Shown here piece by piece: positions 1 to 6,258 of a DNA stretch of 9,644 nucleotides. Source of the DNA: Flavobacteriales bacterium UBA7382. GTDB lineage: Bacteria; Bacteroidota; Bacteroidia; Flavobacteriales_D; Sanyastnellaceae. The notes under the pieces are model-generated. The model did not search any database and was not told the origin of the DNA. It saw nothing but the letters and a program-made list of their open reading frames with translations. Both the position numbers and the translations under genes were made by a program. Numbering within the stretch: the first letter of the stretch is position 1; each line of letters starts with the position of its first letter. The stretch covers positions 1 through 9,644 of the forward strand of contig DKNS01000133.1 of the NCBI GenBank assembly GCA_002469765.1, given 5' to 3'.

Positions 1-183
1 TTTCTGACCTTTTCTGTAGTTCATTCTGAGTATGATTTCTTTCGCTCGCCGCCCAACCTGGACACACTTTGCACTCGCCTTGACTTTCACTTGGCAAGGT
101 GCTGGCGAACAGGCGTTGGAGGTTGCGGCGTTGGCTTTCGGACTGCACGTGGTGCAGGTCGGTGCGGCAACAACGTCATTCAT
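1..183 (-). CDS. Possible hypothetical protein, C-terminal part beyond window
   Basis: A minus-strand frame starts with ATG at 183 and stays open for 61 codons to the window edge. Its start reads MNDVVAAPTCTTCSPKANA; the peptide is rich in Ala and Cys, then Lys/Arg-rich, and I recognise no family. Codon first positions are mostly purines, which weakly favours coding, but an open run of this length is not rare by chance in GC-rich DNA. A 53-codon plus-strand frame (ATG at 32) overlaps it and is equally unrecognised. If real, the gene is divergent from cdd with a 65-bp gap. Treat as tentative. Confidence 0.2.
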   Translation of the reverse strand, partial: MNDVVAAPTCTTCSPKANAATSNACSPAPCQVKVKASAKCVQVGRRAKEIILRMNYRKGQK

Positions 184-248
184 GGCAAAGTGATTGTCCT
201 ATCTTGCTGGCAATGCCCAACCGACGCACAAGATCTTGGACCAGCACC

Positions 249-719
249 ATGGAAGTGCTGGAACCGCACGCGCTGACTTCAGCTGACCGAGAATTGCTCG
301 AGGCAGCCCACGATGCTGCCAAACACGCTTACGCCCCGTACAGTGGATTTCACGTGGGCGGCGCCGTGCGCTTGGAAAATGGAATCGTCGTCAAAGGGAG
401 CAACCAAGAAAACATGGCCTACCCATCTGGCATGTGCGGAGAACGGGTGGCTGTTTTTGCGGCGAGCGCACAACACCCTGGCGCCAGGATGACTGCCGTC
501 GCCATAGTGTCCCCCTCCGAGAAGGCCATTCCCAACGGATTCATGCCGTGTGGAAGTTGCCGGCAAGTCCTGGTTGAAGCAGAACGCCGACAAGACCAGC
601 ATCTGCGCATCCTTCTTCAGGTCCGGGATGAAGACGTCATGGTGTCTGAAAGTGCAGTCAACTTGATGCCGTTTGCCTTCGAGGCCCTGGGATTGGGACC
701 AGACGCGGTCGGCATTTGA
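249..719 (+). CDS. cdd: Cytidine deaminase (tetrameric, zinc-dependent)
   Basis: This 156-residue enzyme hydrolyses cytidine and deoxycytidine to uridine and deoxyuridine in the cytoplasm as part of pyrimidine salvage. The family signature is clear: AYAPYSGFHVGGAV (28-41) near the N terminus; NQEN (52-55) in the substrate-binding region; the zinc/catalytic segment MCGERVA (62-68), with C63 a zinc ligand and E65 the proton shuttle; and PCGSCRQV (100-107), with C101 and C104 the other zinc ligands. Most relatives have CAER; here it is CGER, a mild change. The frame stays open upstream to an ATG at 99, but the extra 50 residues are Arg/Trp-rich and unlike the family, so ATG 249 gives the expected length. 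The gene converges on the DtxR-like regulator with 7 bp between stops. Family assignment is secure. Confidence 0.93.
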   Translation: MEVLEPHALTSADRELLEAAHDAAKHAYAPYSGFHVGGAVRLENGIVVKGSNQENMAYPSGMCGERVAVFAASAQHPGARMTAVAIVSPSEKAIPNGFMPCGSCRQVLVEAERRQDQHLRILLQVRDEDVMVSESAVNLMPFAFEALGLGPDAVGI

Positions 720-726
720 CCCTTTG

Positions 727-1386
727 TCAGGCCTCCCTCTTCACCAACAACCGTTCGCACACCTTCAGGCTGAAGGTTTGGTCTTGAGCGCCTTTGTGCA
801 ACATGGTCATGCTGCCGTCGAACGGCTCAACAGCACGAACGTGGAAGGTGTGGCCCAGGGCGATGCCGTGGCTGTCGAGGAAGGTCAACAAAGATTTGGA
901 GGATTGGGACAACCCCACCAAGGAAACCTTCGATCCCACACTGCATTCTGACAATTTCATGCAGTCGATCTCCAGGACGTTGCCCTGAGCGTCTGGAATA
1001 GGAGAGCCGTGAGGGTCCACCGTAGGAAAGCCCACCAGCTCGTCCATCCGATCGAAAAAAGCCGGTGCCTTCACGTGTTCGACCTGCTCAGCAATGTCGT
1101 GCACTTCATCCCAACCAAACCCCATTTGCTCGACCAAAAACATCTCCGTCAATCTGTGTTTGCGAACCACCAAAGCCGCAGCTTTCTTGCCCTTGGCAGT
1201 CAACTTCAAGGGCTTGTACTTCTCATACTTCAAGAACCCGTCTTGTTGAAGGGCCTTGGCCATGCCGTTCACCGAAGGCTTGCTCACGGCCAGATGGTCG
1301 CTGAGGTCTGAAATGCCCACTTCCCCGACCTCGTTGGCCAGCGCAAACAACGCTTTCAGATAATTCTCGACGGTGTGGGATGCCAT
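727..1386 (-). CDS. DtxR/MntR-family metal-dependent transcriptional repressor
   Basis: A 219-residue cytoplasmic DNA-binding protein with the three-part layout of full-length DtxR proteins. Residues 1-65 form a winged helix: ISDLSDHLAVSKPSVNGMAK is the helix-turn-helix and FLKYEKYKPLKLTAKGKK the wing. Residues 70-140 are the dimerisation and metal-binding domain, with candidate ligands H77, E81, H96, E100, E103 and H104 and the family motif DPHGSPIP (124-131). Residues 148-216 are an SH3/FeoA-like C-terminal domain. In this family Fe(II) or Mn(II) binding promotes operator binding and repression. At the N-terminal ligand site it has E7-N8-Y9-L10-K11, so it lacks both MntR's D8/E11 and DtxR's M10; the metal cannot be read from sequence. 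It is divergent from a TonB-dependent receptor with a DtxR-like operator between them, so the receptor is its probable target. It may also control itself. Family call is strong; metal and targets are inferred. Confidence 0.92.
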   Translation of the reverse strand: MASHTVENYLKALFALANEVGEVGISDLSDHLAVSKPSVNGMAKALQQDGFLKYEKYKPLKLTAKGKKAAALVVRKHRLTEMFLVEQMGFGWDEVHDIAEQVEHVKAPAFFDRMDELVGFPTVDPHGSPIPDAQGNVLEIDCMKLSECSVGSKVSLVGLSQSSKSLLTFLDSHGIALGHTFHVRAVEPFDGSMTMLHKGAQDQTFSLKVCERLLVKREA

Positions 1387-1402
1387 GGTTGGGAATGAAA
1401 TA

Positions 1403-1410
1403 CAAATTTA
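1403..1410 (-). promoter_or_regulatory. Candidate -7 box of the repressor gene
   Basis: Read on the minus strand this is TAAATTTG, an exact match to the Bacteroidota -7 consensus TAnnTTTG, 16 bp upstream of the repressor ATG. No TTG lies at the expected -33 distance (that position reads GTA), so the promoter is only half supported. Confidence 0.35.
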
Positions 1411-1412
1411 AG

Positions 1413-1424
1413 GTCAAATTTGAC
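1413..1424. promoter_or_regulatory. Perfect 12-bp palindrome beside the repressor promoter
   Basis: GTCAAATTTGAC is its own reverse complement. It lies 2 bp upstream (minus-strand sense) of the repressor's -7-like box, where a bound protein would block RNA polymerase. A related half site, TTTGACC, recurs at 1464-1470, overlapping the receptor's -7 box, as the inverted copy of GGTCAAA at 1412-1418. This could be an autoregulatory operator or the site of another regulator. It does not resemble the DtxR consensus. Confidence 0.35.
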
Positions 1425-1436
1425 AGCCCTACTTTA

Positions 1437-1458
1437 ATTGTTAGGTGAGTCTAACAAT
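1437..1458. promoter_or_regulatory. Putative DtxR/MntR-type operator
   Basis: A perfect inverted repeat with 8-bp arms, ATTGTTAG, six bases (GTGAGT), then CTAACAAT. The core TTAGGTGAGTCTAA fits the DtxR pattern TTAGGTnAGnCTAA well, and DtxR-class operators are interrupted palindromes of about this length. It fills the spacer between the -33 TTG and the -7 box of the receptor promoter, so occupancy would exclude RNA polymerase. The adjacent divergent gene encodes a DtxR-family protein. Palindrome and position are seen; identity of the binding protein is inferred. Confidence 0.62.
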
Positions 1459-1467
1459 GTAGTTTTG
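1438..1467 (+). promoter_or_regulatory. Bacteroidota-type promoter of the TonB receptor
   Basis: The -33 element TTG (1438-1440) and the -7 element TAGTTTTG (1460-1467) are 19 bp apart, an exact match to the Bacteroidota consensus TTG-N17-23-TAnnTTTG. Transcription would begin about 5-8 bp downstream, leaving a leader of roughly ten bases before ATG 1485. Confidence 0.66.
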
Positions 1468-1484
1468 ACCTCAGAACTCTACCC

Positions 1485-3734
1485 ATGCTCAGGATTGCCT
1501 TTCTCTTCGCGTTGTGTGCGTGTGCATCCATGTCGACATGGGCACAAGGTGTGTTGATCGGAAGGGTGACATCCCAAGGAAAAGCCTTGCCCTTCGCCAG
1601 CGTTTACTTGCAAGATGGTCCTTTGGGGGCGGCAGCAGATGCAGAAGGGATGTACCGCCTCAATGACGTACCTGTTCAGACGTGGACGGCCGTGGCTTCC
1701 ATGGTCGGATATCTCCCGTTGGAACAACGCGTCGAGGTGGTGACGCAGGGCATCACGGTGTTGGATTTTGAGCTGGTCACACGCCCCGAGGCCATTGAAG
1801 AAGTGGTTATTTCAGGCACCATGAAGGAAGTGTCCAAATTGGCCAGCCCCGTTCCCGTCGAGGTGTATTCTCCAGCCTTTTTCCAGGCGAATCCGACGTC
1901 CTCCATGTACGATGCGTTGGAGTGTGTGAACGGCATTCGTCCCCAGATGAATTGTGCCATCTGCAACACTGGAGCCATCCGAATTCAAGGATTGGAAGGG
2001 CCGTACACCATGGTCCTGATCGACGGCATGCCCATTGTAAGTGGTTTGGGGACGGTCTACGGACTGAACGGTATTCCGTCTGCCTTGATCGAGCGAATGG
2101 AAGTGGTGAAAGGCGCCGCAAGCACCTTGTATGGATCTGAGGCGGTCGGCGGTTTGATCAACGTCATCACCAAATCGGCAAGCAACGCCCCTTCCCTTTC
2201 GGTTGACGTGTTTGGCACAACTTGGGGGGAGGTCACCGCCGACTTGGCTGCATCGGTCAAAATCGATGACAAGGTTCAGGGGTTGGTTGGGGTGAATGCG
2301 TTTCACTTCGGACAACGCGTGGACGACAACGACGACCAATTCACCGACATGCCGCTGCAGGATCGCGTGTCGCTGTTCAACACGTGGAGCGTCGAGCGCA
2401 AGGACGACAGGGCTCTTACACTTGGAGGCAGGTACATCTTCGAGGACAGATTTGGTGGGGACATGGACTGGATCGAAGCCGAGCATCGAGGTGGTTCCGA
2501 GCGTTATGGAGAGAGCATTTTCACCCAGCGATGGGAGGCCTTTGGGACATGTCAGCTGCCCACAACTGAGTTGCTGACGATGCAATTCAGCGCCAACGGG
2601 CATCGTCAAAACTCCGTCTACGGCGACGTGTCTTACATCGCAGCACAGCGCATCTCGTTTGGACAATTGACATGGGACAAATCGATCGGGGTCATGCATG
2701 ACTTGTTGGCAGGTGCGGCCCTCAGACACACCGTGTACGAAGACAACACCCCGGCCACAGCCGAAGGGCCTTCAGAGGTTTGGTTGCCCGGTTTGTTTGT
2801 CCAAGATCAGGTGTCTCTCAACACCCAGAACACCGTGCTGCTTGGCATGCGTTACGACAGGAACTCCGTGCATGGAAACATCGTCACGCCCCGTCTGAAC
2901 TACAAGTGGAACTCCCGCGACCAGTGGACTGTGGTTCGAGTGTCTGCCGGCAGCGGCTACCGCGTCGCCAACATCTTCACGGAGGACCATGCTGCCCTCA
3001 CAGGGGCCCGCGACGTGGTTGTGGTGTCCGATTTGAATCCTGAACGGTCCAACAACTTAAATGTGAACATCGTTCGGAAATGGATTGGACGAAGAAACGC
3101 CCTGGTGACTCTGGACGGTTCGGCCTTCTACACGCACTTCAGCAACAAAATCCTGCCGGATTACACGACCGACCCCGGCCAAATCATTTACGACAACCTC
3201 GACGGCTTCGCAGTCTCCAAAGGCGTGTCAATCAATGTCGATTTGGCCCATGAAGATTTGACCCTTCGTGCGGGAGCCACGGGCATGGAGGTCTTCACAG
3301 ACCAAGACGGCACACGCAAACGCCAAGAGCTCACTGAGCGGTTCTCTGGCACATGGTCGCTGAGTTACCACATTCACCGATGGGATCTCACCTTGGACTA
3401 CACAGGCAGCGTGTACAGCCCCATGGATTTGCCCACCCAGACCACCGACGAATTCTTGGACCCCCGTCCAGCGCAATCCCCATGGTTCAGCATTCAAAAC
3501 CTTCAACTTACACACGGGCGTGGCCACAAGATGGAATGGTATGGTGGCGTGAAAAACCTTCTGAACTGGACGCCTTGGCAAAACATGCCGGAAGGCGTGC
3601 GATTCCTCGGCAACACGGCCGACCCATTTGAAGTTGACCCCCAAGAGGGAGAGCTGGTGTTTGATCCAGCTTACGTGTACGGGCCCAGCCAAGGAATACG
3701 CGGATTTCTGGGGATTCGAGTGTTGCTCAAGTGA
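1485..3734 (+). CDS. TonB-dependent outer-membrane receptor (putative metal or metal-complex uptake)
   Basis: This 749-residue outer-membrane transporter should import a ligand into the periplasm using TonB/ExbBD energy. Residues 1-20 are a signal peptide (cut near STWA-Q). Residues 23-97 are a carboxypeptidase-regulatory-like domain (VLIGRVTSQGKALPFASVYL; MVGYLPLEQRVEV). A TonB-box-like segment EAIEEVVISGT follows at 102-112. The plug covers about 115-230, with IRIQGLEGPYTMVLIDGMPI and the classic IERMEVVKGAASTLYGSEAV then GGLINVITK. The rest, to 749, is the beta-barrel. The plug carries C147 plus a C157-A-I-C160 motif just before the conserved RIQG strand, known in a subset of Bacteroidota receptors; a ligand-binding or disulfide role is possible. 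The last residues, GIRVLLK, do not end in the usual aromatic. Divergent pairing with the DtxR-like repressor and the operator in its promoter suggest metal-responsive expression and a Mn, Fe or chelate substrate. Family certain; substrate inferred. Confidence 0.93.
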   Translation: MLRIAFLFALCACASMSTWAQGVLIGRVTSQGKALPFASVYLQDGPLGAAADAEGMYRLNDVPVQTWTAVASMVGYLPLEQRVEVVTQGITVLDFELVTRPEAIEEVVISGTMKEVSKLASPVPVEVYSPAFFQANPTSSMYDALECVNGIRPQMNCAICNTGAIRIQGLEGPYTMVLIDGMPIVSGLGTVYGLNGIPSALIERMEVVKGAASTLYGSEAVGGLINVITKSASNAPSLSVDVFGTTWGEVTADLAASVKIDDKVQGLVGVNAFHFGQRVDDNDDQFTDMPLQDRVSLFNTWSVERKDDRALTLGGRYIFEDRFGGDMDWIEAEHRGGSERYGESIFTQRWEAFGTCQLPTTELLTMQFSANGHRQNSVYGDVSYIAAQRISFGQLTWDKSIGVMHDLLAGAALRHTVYEDNTPATAEGPSEVWLPGLFVQDQVSLNTQNTVLLGMRYDRNSVHGNIVTPRLNYKWNSRDQWTVVRVSAGSGYRVANIFTEDHAALTGARDVVVVSDLNPERSNNLNVNIVRKWIGRRNALVTLDGSAFYTHFSNKILPDYTTDPGQIIYDNLDGFAVSKGVSINVDLAHEDLTLRAGATGMEVFTDQDGTRKRQELTERFSGTWSLSYHIHRWDLTLDYTGSVYSPMDLPTQTTDEFLDPRPAQSPWFSIQNLQLTHGRGHKMEWYGGVKNLLNWTPWQNMPEGVRFLGNTADPFEVDPQEGELVFDPAYVYGPSQGIRGFLGIRVLLK

Positions 3735-3743
3735 GCAACTCTC
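3718..3743. terminator. Hairpin between convergent genes, over the receptor stop codon
   Basis: Arms GAGTGTTGCTC (3718-3728) and GAGCAACTCTC (3733-3743) pair with one T-T mismatch around a four-base AAGT loop. The receptor's TGA stop (3732-3734) lies at the loop/3'-arm junction, and the converging gene ends 4 bp further on. There is no T-tract on either side, so it is not a standard intrinsic terminator. It may slow polymerase or protect both mRNA 3' ends. Confidence 0.38.
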
Positions 3744-3746
3744 CGG

Positions 3747-4427
3747 TCAACATACCGTGCCGAAGCCGCTGAGCAGCGCAAGCACGTCGGCCACGCTCAC
3801 TTGCCCATCGCCGTCCACATCATTGGCGCATGCCTCTGCACAGCCGAACTCCGAAAGCAAACTCAACACATCAGACACCGTCACCGACAAATCGCCATCG
3901 AGGTCCAAGGGACACGCCGCTTCGTCGTCCGACAAGACACCATCGCAATTGTTGTCCTCCCCTGAGGCCGTGCCAGGGGCTCCAGGGTAAACTGTTCCAT
4001 CCGAATCGTCACAGTCGCAAATGGTGGATTCGCCGTCCTGGTCCAAATCAACGATGCCTGCACACACCTCGAAGTCGGATTGGCAGTTTTGCGCCACGCA
4101 AGCTTCACAATCGGCCTCAGAACCGAAGGCGCAGGCGAGGAAACAGTTGTTGGAAACGCAGGTGCTTTGGTCTGCAAAACATCCAACACAGCCCGCACTC
4201 ATCTGAGGCAAAGCTTCTGCGATGCACCCCTCAAAACAGGCGTTGATGTCGCTGCTCAAAAAACAGGAGAAGCCACAGTCGAAGACGGCGTCGTTCACAA
4301 TTGTCCCTTCGTTGCAGAGCAAGTCAAAGTCGCTCGAATTGCACTGTGAATGGACTGAGACGGTGGCCCACAACATCGACACCAAGGTCAAAAACGAGGG
4401 CAGACAAAGGATGCGAGATAAGGTCAT
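3747..4427 (-). CDS. Secreted Cys-rich protein with MopE-like and dockerin-like calcium motifs
   Basis: A 226-residue exported protein. Residues 1-28 form a signal peptide (MTLSRILCLPSFLTLVSMLW, cut near VHS-Q). Residues 29-122 hold 15 cysteines in short spacings (CGFSC, CFEGC, CVGC, CVSNNC, CFLAC, CEAC, CVAQNC), suggesting a disulfide-knitted or metal-binding module of repeated units. Residues 125-166 match the MopE-like putative metal-binding motif (LDQDG, ICDCDDSDGTVYPGAPG, DNNCDG). The C terminus has two dockerin-type-I-like EF-hand repeats, DLDGDLSVTVSD (175-186) and DVDGDGQVSVAD (203-214), each followed by a helix (VLSLLSEFG; VLALLSGFG). There are 22 cysteines after the signal peptide. 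I chose ATG 4427 because it starts directly on the signal peptide; an in-frame ATG at 4463 adds 12 residues that spoil it. No T9SS tail is visible. Likely extracellular, calcium-binding and structural or adhesive. Partner and function unknown. It converges on the TonB receptor and is divergent from the CotH kinase. Confidence 0.82.
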   Translation of the reverse strand: MTLSRILCLPSFLTLVSMLWATVSVHSQCNSSDFDLLCNEGTIVNDAVFDCGFSCFLSSDINACFEGCIAEALPQMSAGCVGCFADQSTCVSNNCFLACAFGSEADCEACVAQNCQSDFEVCAGIVDLDQDGESTICDCDDSDGTVYPGAPGTASGEDNNCDGVLSDDEAACPLDLDGDLSVTVSDVLSLLSEFGCAEACANDVDGDGQVSVADVLALLSGFGTVC

Positions 4428-4672
4428 ACACAAATTAACGTCCCTGCAGCCCAAATGGTTCAAAATCAGAGATGAATCTTCATAATGTCTTCGGCCAACA
4501 CCCCTTCCCTCCGGGAGCCATTTTCATCACAAATACCGCACATCGTCGGGTTTGTCGACCTTGAATGACGCGTGGAGTAAGTGAATGTGTGCAGGGGGGA
4601 ATCTTGAGTTCGCTTAGATTAGATGAGCATTTGCGAAATTTGAAGTCTTCGTCCCTGAAACACCCCCAATCC
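4428..4672. other. Divergent intergenic region
   Basis: This 245-bp stretch separates the divergently read Cys-rich gene and CotH gene, so it should hold two promoters. I find only imperfect candidates. Minus-strand TTAATTTG, just upstream of ATG 4427, differs from TAnnTTTG at one base, with a TTG 22 bp before it, but it sits too close to the start for a normal leader. Plus-strand GAAATTTG (4635-4642) also has one mismatch and lacks a TTG at the right distance. The CotH frame is open upstream to an ATG at 4565, but those 36 residues do not resemble a signal peptide. Confidence 0.4.
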
Positions 4673-6247
4673 ATGACCTGTCGTTTGCTTTTCCCCTTCT
4701 TGGCTCTTTTCCCGATGGCGCTGTGTGGCCAAATCGACGGCGACAACATCTTCTCTGTCGACCAGGTCATTGCCATCGATTTGGCGTTTCCTCAGAACAA
4801 CTTTTGGTCGTTGCTCGAGGCCAACTATGCCGCAGATGAAAACGAGTACATCGCAGCGCATTTGACCTTGACCGATGTGAGCGGCACGCACGCCATGGAC
4901 AGCGTGGGGGTAAGGCTGAAGGGCAATTCAAGCCACATGCACCCAGGCGACAAGAAGTCCTTCAAAATCGACTTCAACAAATACATCTCAGGCCAGAACT
5001 ACGACGGCCTCAAGAAACTCAACTTCAGCAACGGCTTCAAGGATCCCACCTGCATGCGCGAGAAGCTCTTTTTCGATGTGTGTCGCGAGGTGGGCGTGTC
5101 GGCGCCGCGGGCCAACTTCGCGGAGGTGACCTTCAACGGTGAGCCCTGGGGGTTCTACACCGTGGTGGAACAAATTGACGACCAATTCCTGGACTGGAAC
5201 ATTCAAGAGGACAGTGGCAACCTCTTCAAGGCGGGCGACAATTTCGGCGGAGGCGGCCCTGGCGGAGGTGGTGGTGGTGGTGCAGAAGCCAACCTCGTCC
5301 ACTACGGCGACGACCAAGCGCTCTACGAAGAGCGCTACGAGCTGAAAAGTAACGAAGACACCAACGACTGGAGCGACTTGGTGTCGTTCCTCGACTTCGT
5401 CAACAACACCACGACAGAGGCGTTTGCGGCGGGCATCGATTTCCGGATGGATGTGGACGGTTTTTTGCGGTCCGCGGCGTTGGACATGTTGTTCAGCAAT
5501 TTGGACACCTACTCTGGGTCCGCTCGGAATTACTACATCTACCACAACATGGACACCAACATGTGGCAGTGGATCAAGTGGGACGGCAACGAGGCGTTTG
5601 GCTCCTACACCAACGGCGCCGGCAACATGGAAACGTTGGCGATTGATTACAGCGACACCCCCCGGCCCCTGTTGGAAAACATGCTCGGCCATCCTGACCT
5701 TTACAGTCGCTACATCGAGCATGTCTGTGACCTGGTCGATCATGTGTTCAACGAGACCCACATGCAAGCCCAAATCGACGCCACGGCCGAACTCATTGCG
5801 CCATTCGTCTACGCCGACAGCCACAAAATGTACTCCAACAATGACTTCGACACCAACCTATCGGACAACCTCATCAGCGGCGGCGGCCCCGGGGGTGGTG
5901 GCCCTGGCGGAGGTACCACCTACGGCTTGAAGTCGTTTGTCACCAACCGGGCTTCTTACGTTTTAACCCAAATGGAATGCCCCACTTCTGAGGTGGCCGA
6001 CCTCGCTCCATCAGGTTTCACAGTGTACCCCAATCCCGCGACAGAGAGCATCCACGTTCAACTCGCCCCTTGGTCAACTGCAGACGTACGTCTGATCAAC
6101 TTGGTTGGACAAGTCTTACACACCAAGTCTGCCACATCTTCTGGGCTGGTTCAATTTGAACTGGGCGATTTGCCGTCGGGCACGTACGTGGTGGAAATCG
6201 TGGAGACAGGTCAGCCTCCGCAGCACACCCACGTCGTGGTTCAATGA
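4673..6247 (+). CDS. Secreted CotH-family kinase with T9SS type A sorting domain
   Basis: A 524-residue exported protein of the CotH (spore coat protein H) kinase family, atypical kinases that phosphorylate secreted proteins. Residues 1-19 are a signal peptide (MTCRLLFPFLALFPMALCG). Family blocks in order: RLKGNSS (81-87) with KKSFKIDF (94-101); MREKLFFDVCREVGVSAPRA (127-146); GEPWGFYTVVEQID (156-169); NLDTYSGSARNYY (276-288) with D278; and WIKWDGNEAFG (300-310), where D304 is the probable metal-binding aspartate. Two glycine-rich stretches (192-203, and 403-414 within GGGPGGGGPGGG) interrupt the fold, as often seen in bacterial CotH proteins. Residues 449-524 are a T9SS type A C-terminal domain (FTVYPNPATESIHVQL ... 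LPSGTYVVEI), so the protein should cross the outer membrane and be released or surface-anchored. ATG 4673 begins exactly at the signal peptide. Substrates unknown; the neighbouring secreted Cys-rich and dockerin-like proteins are candidates. It converges on the next gene with 11 bp between stops. Confidence 0.9.
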   Translation: MTCRLLFPFLALFPMALCGQIDGDNIFSVDQVIAIDLAFPQNNFWSLLEANYAADENEYIAAHLTLTDVSGTHAMDSVGVRLKGNSSHMHPGDKKSFKIDFNKYISGQNYDGLKKLNFSNGFKDPTCMREKLFFDVCREVGVSAPRANFAEVTFNGEPWGFYTVVEQIDDQFLDWNIQEDSGNLFKAGDNFGGGGPGGGGGGGAEANLVHYGDDQALYEERYELKSNEDTNDWSDLVSFLDFVNNTTTEAFAAGIDFRMDVDGFLRSAALDMLFSNLDTYSGSARNYYIYHNMDTNMWQWIKWDGNEAFGSYTNGAGNMETLAIDYSDTPRPLLENMLGHPDLYSRYIEHVCDLVDHVFNETHMQAQIDATAELIAPFVYADSHKMYSNNDFDTNLSDNLISGGGPGGGGPGGGTTYGLKSFVTNRASYVLTQMECPTSEVADLAPSGFTVYPNPATESIHVQLAPWSTADVRLINLVGQVLHTKSATSSGLVQFELGDLPSGTYVVEIVETGQPPQHTHVVVQ

Positions 6248-6258
6248 GGGACGGCAAA

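Noticed and set aside
99..248. N-terminal extension of cytidine deaminase from ATG 99
   Set aside because: The extra 50 residues are Arg/Trp-rich and unlike the family; ATG 249 gives the usual length.
1812..2729. 305-codon minus-strand open frame inside the TonB receptor
   Set aside because: It is fully antisense to a strongly supported receptor, its product resembles no family, and long antisense frames are common in GC-rich genes.
5245..5283. GGC/GGT-rich tract as a possible tandem repeat or recombination site
   Set aside because: It keeps the CotH frame and encodes a glycine loop that many bacterial CotH proteins have.
4988..5824. 278-codon minus-strand open frame inside the CotH gene
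   Set aside because: Shadow of the CotH reading frame: low-complexity Val/Glu/His-rich product with no family features.
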